From the NCBI GenBank assembly GCA_946965045.2, contig OX337231.1:1178001-1242000 (forward strand): a DNA stretch of 64,000 nt. The letters are read 5' to 3'. Below the pieces are notes generated by a model, which was not told the origin of the DNA, searched no databases, and was given only the letters and a program-made list of their open reading frames with translations. Every line of letters starts with the position of its first letter. Position 1 is the first letter of the stretch. Source of the DNA: Epithemia pelagica (Eukaryota > Bacillariophyta > Bacillariophyceae > Surirellales > Surirellaceae). Shown here one piece after another: positions 1 through 11,021 of this stretch. The position numbers and the translations under genes were made by a program.

Positions 1-860
1 TCCTTTGAATTCCCTTGAGACCATTGGTTGATTGTTGTTTTGGTGGATTTCGGTTCATTGATTGAATCTGTCTTATTCGCTATTGGAATTTACCTGATTG
101 TCAAAGAGCTTATTTCTTCACCTGAAAACCACAAACCATTGTTTGTGATCCAGTTGCGGCTGTGTTGGATTGTTCTCTTATTTCTTGGTGTTCAAAGCCT
201 ATTACCGTCAGCCTTTTCAACCTGTTGCTTGTCGAATCTTTGGTTGGATTGTTGTTTGGTTGGATCTTGATTCTCTGTCTATTGAATCCAGGAGTCGGCC
301 GTTTCACCGATTGTGTTTCTTGTTTGTTGGATTGAGCCTGTGACCCTGTGGTGGTGGTATTGTGCCCCTTCTCTAGTTCCTGAGTGCCGAAAGCCTTTTT
401 GAATCCTGTTCATTATCTCGAAGCTATTGTTGGATTGTTGGCTTGTTTGGATTTTGATTCTTTGTGACCCAGTGGTGTTGGTATTCGATCCGCTGTCTTG
501 TTTTGGAGTGCCGCAAGCCCTTTGAATCGCTTTCTTGTTGATCTCGAATCTATTGTTGGATTGTTGGTTGGCTCTGTGACCGAGTGGTGTTGGTATTCGA
601 TCCGCTGTCTTGTTTTGGAGTGCCGCAAGCCCTTTGAATCGCTTTCTTGTTGATCTCGAATCTACTGTTGGATTGTTGGTTGGTTTGATTTGATTCTTCT
701 TTGCGACCCTGTGGTTGTTGATTGGATCCCTTGTCTTATTTTTGAGAGCCGGAAGCCCTTTTGAATCCCTTTCCTGTCGATCTCGAATCTATTGTTGGAT
801 TGTTGGTTGGTTGGAATTTGATTCTGTGCATCATTGGTATTTGGATTTGCGGTCTTGAAT
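1..860. repeat. Degenerate minisatellite, likely subterminal repeats of the large element
   Basis: About six imperfect copies of a unit of roughly 110-130 bp run through this stretch. Each contains a version of tcgaatctattgttgga, followed by a Trp/Gly-codon-like ttggttgg tract, a tgtgacc...gtggtgttg segment and agtgccgcaagccctttgaa. The best matching pair begins near 543 and 655 and is nearly identical over about 110 bp. No gene is convincing here. Subterminal repeat arrays are common in CACTA/Plavaka-class transposons, so I read this as the left end of the element that follows; the true terminus may lie outside the window. Confidence 0.7.
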
Positions 861-2584
861 ACTGTGGTGGTACTGGAGGACTTGATCTTGTAAGCATTTC
901 TTGAATTGTGAATGATTCCTCCCTGTTACAAGAAAGTACAAACAAGCTGGTGAAAAGGTAGTAGCCAGTTGTCTCTAATACTTTCTTTCGGGATTGATAT
1001 CTATGCAGGAGTGGTACCTGTTGGTGGTCTAATGTCAAGCAACATGTCGGAGCAAAACGAAGATTCTGTGCTGGTTGGTGCTTTGCCTGCCCCTTTCAGT
1101 GAAGCAATGAAGAAGACTCCCTTGACGTTGGAACGAACAGTGTTTTTTGTACATGAGCGATGGAAGGAATGCCCTATTCAAGACTGGGTTGCTATCGATA
1201 TAGTGTACCCCATTGGTCCTACAGCATTGGTCCACGACTTTAGAAGACAAATGATCGTCAAGTTGGCATTGCCGCCTTGTTCCTCTACGTTACTACAAGA
1301 TATCCTTTGTCATGCGGCATTTTGTATCCCCAAGATACAAGCCGAGGTGGGTCATGACTGCGACAAGGAGCCATTCCGGACTGCTGCACTACGCATGTTC
1401 CTGAGGACTCTGTATGATAGTGCGGTGGATTACTGGCAACGAGTTTTTCCATCTGGCACAGAAGAAACTATCGATGGGCAAGAGCTTGGTTTTCGACAGA
1501 CAGTTGTTCATTGGATCCGGAATCATGAAATTTTTGGAAACGATGACACAGTTATATCAGTGTCCTTAGATGCGCTGAAGGTTCATTTGACCGACCATCG
1601 CTTTTACACTACAAGCTGACGTACGATGGAATCAAGATTCCCGTGTTGGTTCGAGGCCTTGAGTTGCTCCAGAGGATTCATAAATTGATCCATCCCAGCC
1701 AGGAAGAATTGTCACAGGGGGAGATCGTAACTGCGTTTGTTTCTACTATGCCCGATAAATTTCTCGTCACCTATGCTGAAGAATTTGGTGGGACGGAAGA
1801 ACAAGTCACATCACTGAGTTTGACACATATTGCTATGCGTTTTTCTAATATCGCGGATGCTGTCCACCGTGATGCCTGTTTTGAAGATATAAAGCGTACG
1901 ATGAAAAGACGGCAGCTGAAATTGAATCTGGCCCGACAATCGCAACCTGATCGTGTTGGAACTGAAAACGACGAATCGAATATCATAGAGGAAAGGAAAA
2001 GGAAACACCCGGGGAGTGAGAATATTGGCACCGCTGAAGTTCCCCTACAGTCAGAGACAAATGTAGATGCGTCTTTTCTATCGGCAACTGAACGTCATGA
2101 TATTGGAGATGTTGGAGAACCCGCATGGAACATCAAGCGATCCAGGCCTACTATTATGGAGTCTCAACAAACTATATCATCTCCTGTGGCAAAACGAGTC
2201 CTAAACCTTGAAGATAACGAATCCCACGAGTCTGTTCTGGATAGAAAAAGTTGTTCAAGTGCTGTCGTGTCAAATGGTCAGCCCCCGCCTATTCCTACAC
2301 AAGTATCGGATGAATACGAAATCGCAATGATGGATCGGAAACCCCCGGCTAAAAAACTTCCGCCTGTTTTGTCTCTTAAGCAACCTCCGACTCAAACTAC
2401 CAACAATGACCATACAAATGATGGTGGAGATCTACAGGGAGAACCACCACATGTTGATATTGAAAGCGGTCAAGAAAACTCATCAAAGGAGCGAGTGGTG
2501 GACCCAATTTCAGCTGTTAAAAAGGAATATCCAGTGGGACAGGGAAATACAGAGACGACCATTGACCAGGCGACTGATTTGATG

Positions 2585-3070
2585 ACCATTGTCCGAGGAG
2601 ATGAGCTTACAGTGGGGACGACCAATGTCCAGGTGACTGATTCGACGACCATTGCCCTAGGAGATGAGCTTACAGTGGGGACGACCAATGTCAAGGTGAC
2701 TGATTCGAAGACAATTGCCCGAGGAGATGAGCATATGATGGGGGCAACCAGTGACCAGGTGACAAAGTCAATGACCATTGCCCGAGGAGATGAGCATTTG
2801 ATGGGGGCGACCAGTGACCAGGTGAAAGAGTCAATGACCATTGCCCGAGTAGATGAGCTGACAGGGCGGACGGCCAATGTCCAGGTGGCTGATTCGAAGA
2901 CTGTTGCCCGAGGAGATGAGCTTTCTTTGGGGACAACCAGTCTCCAGTTGACTGCTTCGACGACCATTGCCCAAGAAGATGAGTTTGCAGTGGGGAAGAC
3001 CAGTGACCAGGTTACTGATTTGACAACCATTGCCCAAGAAGATGGGCTTGCAATGGAGACTAGTGATGTC
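2585..3070 (+). repeat. 63-bp coding minisatellite (8 x 21 residues)
   Basis: Eight in-frame units of 63 bp, each encoding a version of TIARGDELTVGTTNVQVTDS. Units vary at single positions (GATSDQV versus GTTNVQV), and the last unit is truncated. The acidic, Thr-rich repeat lies between the N-terminal domain and the possible protease segment. The antisense strand is also open here, but only as a by-product of the repeat. Confidence 0.9.
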
Positions 3071-4401
3071 GTCACCGAACAGATTACACATGAAGATTCC
3101 CAATTAGTTGAGAATGTCATGCACGACGATAATGAAAACGGAACAGCTGTTGCTTATGATGATGGTGTGTCAGACAGACTGTTTCGTTTCTCTCCACCCA
3201 AAGGATGCCATGGTGATGTTTGGTATAAGGAAGCCCAAATAATTGAGGATGTGCAGGTTGCGGCTAGAGGAAGACTACGTTATGAAAGAAGTTGTGTGAG
3301 AGGATATATAAACACACAATTGCATGATGCAATGAACTTGCGGACAATAGTTGCTGCTGAACGGGGAATCGATATGAAAGCCGTCACTATACCTGTTGTC
3401 TTTTCCTGTCAAACATGCAAGCGTTTCTGTGGAATGATGATACAAAACACACATTCCAAAATTTTGCAGCTTCCCCATCCATCATATTGACGTCGCTTGC
3501 TCTTACAACCATCAGAGAAGTGGGATGATGAATTTCCGGCGGAAATGTTCGATGTAATCGTACAGAGTATTATTCATCGAATGCATCTGGAACGTGTCTA
3601 TGTTGACTATGGTTTTGACTTGGACGACAATGCAACCCAAACGGTGGCAGTGGAGGATTGGAAACAGAACGAAGAGATAAGATTCCTGGTTGTGTTTGTG
3701 TCTAAGATCAATGGAAACTCGGGGAGAGACTCCTATGCCATGGTTATTGCCCAACTTTTCGATACTACTATCTATGTCTATGACCCGTGTGAAAATTCGG
3801 TGGACTATTGGTCAGATACTGTATCTCAGGTCTTAAAGAGGTGATGTTTGGATTCTGTGTTGACAGTGTGTCAAGGGTGGACGACTAAAATGCTCTTGTC
3901 AAAGAGATTTGGAATTGGGTACTCTAGTGCTGGAGGAAGAGTTCCTGTCCAGCTATTTTGCTTGGTATCGTTCTATTGGTTCATGGAGTATGTACATCGA
4001 TATTCTATTGTTCCAGGAGTGAAGGTCGTTCCGTGGCATAGCATGACGAGTGACCAAATGGATGATATACTCCTTATCCGTCAATTTTTCAATAATGAAA
4101 TAATGGAAAACCTTCTCTGGATGAAGCTTTCTTCGGCGATCCGTCCTGTTACCATGAGACCAATTGACTCCGCTCGTCCTGACAATCTGGACGAACATCC
4201 TAGATACGTGGTGGACAGTGGAGACATGAACAATATTCCTGATGTATACGATGGTGATGAATATAGTTTCGAATCCGAAGACAAGTTTGACCGAAATCTG
4301 GACCCAGATCACTACACATGTTCGGCGGATAACCATCAACTGGCCTATGACAACCTTACATTGGTGAGGAATGAGATTCCTGATTACTTGCGGTCTTTGG
4401 C

Positions 4402-5480
4402 GGATGAGAATGTATGTGTCTGTTGTGAAAGGTGTTTGCTCGACACAGGGGACGATGGTTTTGATGCTACACATTTAGAGGGAAGGTGGGGACCCATCGA
4501 TCGTGAACGATATTCACCTGTTTGCATTCTAGAGGCATGTGGGCATAAGATTCACAAGATTTGTCTCCAAATCAGGTTGGCCAAGGGATTGGAGAACTGT
4601 CCGGTGTGCGGTGTCAGTATTGAAACAGAGGGGAGAAATAATCCTAATATATTGGAGAAGCGTACTGGTAAGAAGTTTTCTATTCACGAAATTATCGAGG
4701 AATATAACGGAGAATCGATCCAGGTGGAAGAACATCATGATGATATGAATGAGAATGTGAGACAAGGCAGTGGTGACCAGAGAGTCGTCAATAACATGGG
4801 TGGAACCAATGCTGAATCAACTCCTACTATTGATAGGACTGCTACTCCTGCTACTACTGCTACTCCCTTGGTCGTGGTGGATCTGTCTGTATCACCTTTA
4901 GATGACAACAACGTTGGATCGATTGATTTATCTACCAATATGGGGGTTAGAGAAGAAACCATGGACAGTGCCCAACCCGTACCTAAAAGAGAGGATGATG
5001 GAAGAGTCATTGATCTAACCGATTCACCTCCGACACCGAGAGTATCAGATCCACAACAATGTGCCATTTGTCTGGGTACAAGTACAAGTGATTGTTTTGT
5101 GGAAGGATGTGTTCATTATTTCTGTCGTACATGTATTGCTCGTTGGATTGATCCAAGAGGAAGGACCACCAATGCCAGTGACAAATGTCCGGCATGTCGG
5201 GAGACGGTTCGTACGCTGACTTATTTTAATCCTATGAATCGGATTATTGAAAGAAAGAATGTCTCGGCGGTTGATCATGTGAATGCTTATCGGAGTGAGG
5301 TTAACCGATCGGTTGCCTGTGGAAGATGTGTGGTTTGTCACACAAGAGCAAATTGTTCGTCGGAGAGCTGCAACCATCAATTTTGTCGGTATTGTATGTA
5401 TCAGCGTAAAGAGTTTTCTGAAAGAGGCGGATTGCATCGATTGCCACCGAATTGTCCTGAATGTCAAGACGAAATAGTAC
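4402..5480 (+). other. Three RING-type zinc fingers within the element gene
   Basis: Cluster 1 has VCVCCERC, then ACGHKIHKIC and CPVC. Cluster 2 is a clean C3HC4 RING: CAIC, then C-x-H-x2-C-x2-C (CVHYFCRTC) and CPAC. Cluster 3 has CVVC, CNHQFCRYC and CPEC. Three RINGs in about 360 residues without a recognisable IBR is an unusual layout. An E3-ligase role is inferred from the fold family only. Confidence 0.75.
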
Positions 5481-5638
5481 GAGTGACTTTATTTCAAGGA
5501 CATTCCGGCGTGGTGGAAGATGTTGGAATTCATATCAATGATGTGACTCCAGAGATATTGGGAATCCGAAGAACTACCTCTACGAACAACAGAGAATGGG
5601 GAAGTTTTTCGAATCTACCGAATCCTTTGATCAATCGA

Positions 5639-6578
5639 GAACAAGAACGGAATCCTAGAGTGGATTCCACTGCTCGTTCAAGCGCAAGTGGACGGGCTAC
5701 TGCTGTTTCTCCAACCACTACTTGGGGAGCACGTGGTACTATTGTTGATCGAGGTGTTTCTGGTACTGGGCGTTCCAATCCTGGTTCGGTGGTACAGGGT
5801 ATGAATGAAAGTCAATCTGGTACGGATGCTACTTGTGGAGTTCGATCCACTACGGCAAGTGAAGGGGTTGCTGCAAATTCAAGCCATACCTCTGCGGTCT
5901 CTGTAGTTTCTATTCCGCGTTCGACAAATGGTTGGGGGGCTCGGCCTGTTGTTGCTCAAGGAGGTACTGCTGTTGCGCAGTCGACAAATGGTTGGGGGGC
6001 TCGGCCTACCGTAGCTGGAGGAGGTACTACTGTTGTTTCGCATTCAACGAATGGTTGGGGGGCTCGGCCTGTTGTTGCTCAAGGAGGTACTGCGGCTGTT
6101 TCACAGTCAACGAATGGTTGGGGAGCTCGGCCTGTCGTAGCCGGAGGAGGTACTACTGCTGAATCGTGGTCGACGAATGGTTGGAGGGCTCGGCCTGCCG
6201 TAGCTGGAGGAGGTACTACTGCTGTTTCGCAGTCGACGAATGGTTGGGGGCTCATCCTGTTGCTGAACAAGAACGGAATACTAGAGTGGATTCGAATGCT
6301 CGATCTAACGCAAGTGGAGGGGCTACTGCTGTTTCTCCAACAACCACTTGGGGAGCACGTGGTACTATTGTTGATCGAGGTGTTTCTGGTACTGGGCGTT
6401 CCAATCCTGGTTCGGTGGTACAGGGTATGAATGAAAGTCAATCTGGTACGGATGCTACTTGTGCAGTTCGATCCACTACGGCAAGTGAAGGGGTTGCTGC
6501 AAATTCAAGCCATACCTCTGCGGGCTCTGTGGTTTCTATTCCGCGTTCGAAAAATGGTTGGGGGGCTCGGCCTGTTGC
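5639..6578 (+). repeat. Long direct repeat enclosing an NGWGARP repeat array
   Basis: A block of about 310 bp at 5639-5953 recurs at 6265-6578, offset by 626 bp, with few differences. Between the block cores lie six copies (5921-6247) of a 60-66-bp unit encoding STNGWGARPVVAGGGT-like peptides. The sixth copy has ggggg where the others have gggggg, which breaks the frame. The arrangement fits unequal exchange between GW units. Confidence 0.85.
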
Positions 6579-7786
6579 TGAAGGCCGGTCTGTATCCAGT
6601 TATTGGTCGGCCAATGACAATGAGACGTCTGTAGTTAATGGAAATCATTGGGTTCAATGGAGTCCACAAGTAAAAGACCAGCAAGGCCGGGGTGATCATC
6701 GAGGGGTTCAATGGAGTCCACAAGTACAAGACCAAAGCCAGAGTGGTATACCATCATATTCTCCCATGGCATCACAGGCACCCCATCCAGGAAACTGGGG
6801 TAACCAGTCGGGATCCTATTCTTTGAATCATATTGGACCTCAAGGATGGTGTAATGGACCTCAAGGATGGTGTAATCCTTCAAATCATGGAGAAAGTGGA
6901 TTTCATAGGGGGGCTCGTGGAAGTCCTCAACATCGGTGTGGTAGGGGTGGAGGGCGGAGGTTTTTTCGTGGAAGTCCACCACATCGGTCCGGTAATGGTA
7001 GAGGAAGCGGTTGGAATCAAGGTTACGAAGGAAGTGCGAGTCCATCACATCGGTGTGGTGGTGGTAGAAATGGCTGTTGGAGTGAGGGTTGTGGTCGGAG
7101 TAGAGATTGTCGTTGGAATTATGATTATTGTGGGGGTAACAGTTCTCCACATGGTCGAGGTTATCCACGTGGTAGAGGTGGTCGTTGGAATGATCATCAT
7201 GGTGTGGGTAATAGTTCTCCACATGGTAGAGATCATGGAAGAACTGGACCTCCTATGCAACGAAGTGGTAGGAATGGAAGTAGTCATTGGTCTCCTGGTC
7301 GTGGTGGAAGAGGGAATAATGAAGGTGGTTATTGGTCTTCTGGACATGGCGGAAGAGGAAATGATGATGGAAGAAATTATGTGACACGAGATCATTTCTG
7401 GGAAGGGAATCAACATGATGGACCTGAATCAGCAACAAATTTTCAGAATCATCAAGGCCAATCGACTGCACTTTCACCAACAAGAAATGCTGGGGGTCAA
7501 CGTTCTCAATGGAATCAGCCTCCAACTCCACCTGTAAGGGACACTGGAACAAATGCTTCGATGCCACCTCCCCCCCCCCCCCCCCCTCCTGCGAGGGAGA
7601 TGGCTAACACCAATTCCTCTAATGGGTAAGCTATGTTCGATGCGTCTGGTTTCAACGACTGTCTTGTGCAAAATTCAGAATGAGAACGAATGAACTACTA
7701 TATGACTACAGTCTGGTGAAATTTGCTCATAATGCGCTTCTCGTTGTATTCTAATTCTCTATAAAATTCAATGTGTTCTGTCACTT

Positions 7787-7848
7787 CGACATGTGTGTGT
7801 GCTTGTGTGTTTCTGTGTGTGTTTGCATGTGTGTGTGTGTCTGTGAAT
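7787..7848. repeat. TG-rich microsatellite
   Basis: An interrupted (tg)n tract lies in the short gap between the RGG gene and the dioxygenase-like gene. It may overlap the promoter of the downstream gene, but no specific site is recognisable. Confidence 0.8.
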
Positions 7849-7861
7849 TAGTATCCATACA

Positions 7862-9608
7862 ATGGGGAGGTCTCCGCTGGAATTTAACAATGCGTATCTG
7901 AGGACCATCATGAAAAAGAAACCACAACAATCTAGTGAGATCATCATGTCCGTTACGGAAAAGGCCGATTGCTGTCACGAATTAATATCCTTCTGGAGTC
8001 ATGGAGAAACTGAACGTAAATCTATACTGGCTGGAATGGTTGCTTTGTGTTTTGGTGGCATGGACAACCAGAAATCGTTCTCTCGTGCGTTCATACATGC
8101 TTCTCAACAAGATGTGTTACGACTGGAAAACCTTGATAAATTTTTAATTCGGAACATACCGACTGCATATCTGAGGATGGATTCATACTGTGGTGAAGAA
8201 TCAGAGGACCCTGCATATCATTCTTCCTGTGGCTTTGAAAAAGTTGTGGTCAAACAACAAGACACGTGGGCTTTGACACATGAATGTCACTGTGCGTTCC
8301 TAGTCGATTGCACATTGGAGAGGACAAATAGAGCAAAACGATCCGTATCAAAAATGAGCTCCAAGTCATTCTTTGATGACACTGTTGTGCACATTCGTAC
8401 ATCCAAAGCTATGATGGAGGACAAGAATGACATGCTATTCCGGGACCTGATTATTGTTTTACCTTTCGCAGGTGTATTCTATACTACTTCAATGACGAAC
8501 AATGGTTTTTCACGCCGATATGTCCCATTGCCTTGGACATGGTTACGGTTACGTCATGACAATGGTAAACCAGCCGCGGGTGCCTTCGTGCGACATATTC
8601 ACCGATGTTTGTCTATTGATTGGGGAAAGAATAGGTTGAACAATGTGGAGAATCCTACGCTGGCATATCATTGCTATCAGATGAACGATGCAGAGACCGG
8701 TACTCCATTGTTGCCTCCAGATGTCTATCTCGCTTCAAGGAAACCAATTTCCTGGCGAAAGTGTTCTTTGAATAATCATGCTCTACGAGTCAAGTATCGT
8801 AAATTATTGGAGGACAGTCCATCGCAAAGATATGGTTGCCGACGATATGTTATTGGAGCATTGCACCAAAATTCGGGGGATGGATGTCTGCGGTATGATC
8901 AAAGGATAGATGGAGATGCCACCTTCTATATCACAACACGGACTATACATGGGCGACCGGAGTCCATATCTGTTTTGAAGGTTACGGCATTGGATGATAG
9001 AATGTTTGGTGGTCTATCGTCACTCATGAGGAAAGCGACATGTACTTACACTAGTCATGCTAGGATGAGGAGGGGGAATGCTCGAGCAAACCGTGGTGAT
9101 AAGGGTGGGATGACCGTGACTGGAATGTTGTCTTGCAAAGAAACCAAATCGCTGGTCATGTCAGATACAATCATCAAGCATGACCATGGTTTTTATCATA
9201 CTCTTCCTAAGATATGCAGAGGAGTGCGTCGATTTTCGGAAACAACATGTCAATCTGATGAATGCCACACACTATGATGCTTCGGACGCTTCGGTATGTT
9301 TTGTAATATGGACAGAAACTTCCCCAAATACAACGGAGGGATGGTACTTTGTCTTGCCTAATGTACTCATCAAGAAGGATGATCGCTCTTACATGGGTCT
9401 ATGCATCAGGTTATTCCATGGTGTTTCTATCATGTGGGATGGACGAATTATCAGGCATGGAACTTCCCTGCACTCAACTACACCAAATTCTGATGGCACC
9501 CCTAACTATACTATGGGTTGGTTCTGGGGGACAAACACTAAGATTATCTCAACTGGTAGAAATGGGGGAGACAAACCTATTGCTGACAACACTGACAACA
9601 CTCAGTGA
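7862..9608 (+). pseudogene. Putative 2-oxoglutarate/Fe(II) dioxygenase-like (possibly TET/JBP-type) protein, one frameshift
   Basis: The first frame starts at ATG 7862 and is open to 9277. Near 9205 the coding sense passes to a second frame that ends at 9608, so one small indel separates the parts. The C-terminal part has the outline of a double-stranded beta-helix dioxygenase: HYD (9270-9278) as the HxD iron ligands, GWYFVLPN as the following strands, then MWDGRIIRHGTS with the distal His at 9456-9458. This ligand spacing and the WDGR-x2-RH arrangement recall 2OG-Fe(II) enzymes; the 2OG-binding Arg is not identified. In fungi and some algae, TET/JBP 5-methylcytosine dioxygenases travel with KDZ transposons, which is why I raise that family. 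The N-terminal 400 residues are unrecognised. Membership rests on motif reading alone. Confidence 0.45.
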
Positions 9609-10881
9609 TGATGATTGTTGGAGACTGCATTGAAACCATATCGGAATAAGACCATGTAATTGAAAAATCACCCATATCTGCGGAAAGCAACCAGTCAGAC
9701 CATTCACGGGCATCTCCAATGCAGGAGGAAGGAATCCACCTATCCATCCCCATTGATTTCAGATCGTTGCGATGTCCAATGAAATCCTCACCCATTTTCA
9801 CAACAGCCTGTTTTATCATCAAGAGAACCGGTTTAGAGAAACTATTGATTCCCTCCCAATTGGGCATTTCAAGTTCAAAGTGAAGAATTCTCCGTACCAC
9901 ATGACAAAACCTCCACACAAAATACTTATTTGGTGAAGACCAACACTTGATATAACTTACGCACTCTTCTTCAGAGTTTGCAGGACGAAGACAGCATTTA
10001 CAAACCACGGGCAGATTCATTTCTGTTATCGTTGAGATCTCTTCATTCAGTAAGCGACTCGTGTAAAGTTGCTCTCGGCACTTGTTTTCGTCACAATGAT
10101 GTTCACAACCTCCAAATTGGATTCCACATCCGTAACAGTTCTGTTGGCATCTGCTGGATGTCCCAAACTGATGCCAGCAATCCTCTTTCTTCTTGATGGG
10201 TATTGCTTTAGTTAAGACACAGAATGGACAGATTGGGTTAGGTGGATGATGGTTTGATCCCACTATGTTGTTGACCAACGTGGTAAATTTGATCACTTCT
10301 TCATGTAAGTCATCCCTTGATGACCTACCAAGGCCTTTCACTGGTGGAGAATCGGGGATGATCTGTATTTGTGTGTTATTAAGAATTGACCGTTGATTCT
10401 TTTTGACATCATTGCTGATTGGCTCTTGTTGTTTTGTTCTCGATTCCAACGAGCATGACTTTTCTCTTCGAGGAGGCTTCACTTTGGCTTATGGATTGAT
10501 AATGGATGATTTCTCTTGTCTATTCTGACTTGTACTGCGTTGCCCACTATTCAACTCAGTCTTTGATTCGGGATATGAATGTCTTTTTGTTGGGTTTGAT
10601 ATGGTGTGTGGATTGGTTATGATTGATTGCCTGGCGACATCCTTCTTGTCAGAGGCTTTGACTCTCTTTCTGTACGGGTTGGCAATTGTGGATTTCCCCT
10701 CTTGCTCATTAAGTTGACTATTTTTGTTGTCTGCCTGTGACTTTCTCTTCTCTGGAATCATATCAGTTGTTTGAAGTCCACCACAATCACTGATGTTGTT
10801 TCCAATCTCATTCATGGCGGTCCCTGGGTGCACTCTATTTGGACTTTTGACATGTGACAATCGTGGTACACTCTCTGTCAT
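9577..10881 (-). pseudogene. Cys-rich zinc-binding protein with one in-frame stop
   Basis: It starts at ATG 10881 and reads in one frame to 9577, apart from a TAA at 10489-10491. The basic N-terminal part contains a motif IANPYRKRVK; the stop lies in a second copy of it, reading IINP-stop-AKVK, so the lost codon was almost certainly Tyr (TAT/TAC to TAA). The C-terminal part has several CxxC and CxxxC/H groups (CPFC, CYGCGIQFGGC, EHHCDENKC, CKCC), likely binding zinc. Its 3' end overlaps the 3' end of the dioxygenase-like gene by about 30 bp on the other strand. I do not recognise the family; a DNA- or RNA-binding accessory protein of the transposon is a guess. Confidence 0.5.
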
Positions 10882-11021
10882 AGAATCTATGCGGTACTTG
10901 ATTATTTATGGAAGGAGCATGTCACTATGATTGTTACAGTACTACAGATTGACGAGAAGAGGAGTTTACCTTGTTGGTATGTGATGAGTGTTTGGACATT
11001 TTGTTACACTCACTGCCAACC

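Larger units (their letters stand above)
1032..7629 (+). pseudogene. Ulp1-like(?)/triple-RING/GW-repeat/RGG protein of the large element, interrupted
   Basis: A near-continuous coding region of about 2,200 codons. From the ATG at 1032 one frame runs to 1619, where a shift in a tttt run leads into a second frame (1643 onward). That frame runs to 6430 and is broken only by TGA at 3488-3490 and TGA at 3842-3844. A 6-to-5 G loss near 6247 moves the rest into a third frame, ending at 7629. In order: an unrecognised N-terminal domain; an acidic linker with eight 21-residue repeats; a segment at about 3520-4130 resembling a Ulp1-type protease only weakly (no clear His-Asp-Cys triad); three RING-type Cys/His clusters (about 4405-4620, 5058-5210, 5315-5475); GW repeats; an RGG/HG-rich tail; and a polyproline run coded by 19 C residues. 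RING fingers usually act as ubiquitin/SUMO ligases, and GW and RGG tracts bind Argonaute or RNA. The combined role is inference. The breaks could be decay or assembly error. Confidence 0.6.

Noticed and set aside
1-860. Repeat array as a CRISPR array
   Set aside because: The units are 110-130 bp, imperfect and contiguous without spacers, in a eukaryotic genome.
2470-3120. Minus-strand frame of 216 codons across the 63-bp repeats
   Set aside because: It is a shadow of the tandem repeat; the sense frame continues into conserved domains.
3488-3844. Selenocysteine coding at the two TGA codons of the element gene
   Set aside because: Neighbouring genes of the same element have TAG and TAA interruptions too, and no Cys-aligned context is seen at these TGAs. 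Decay or error is simpler.
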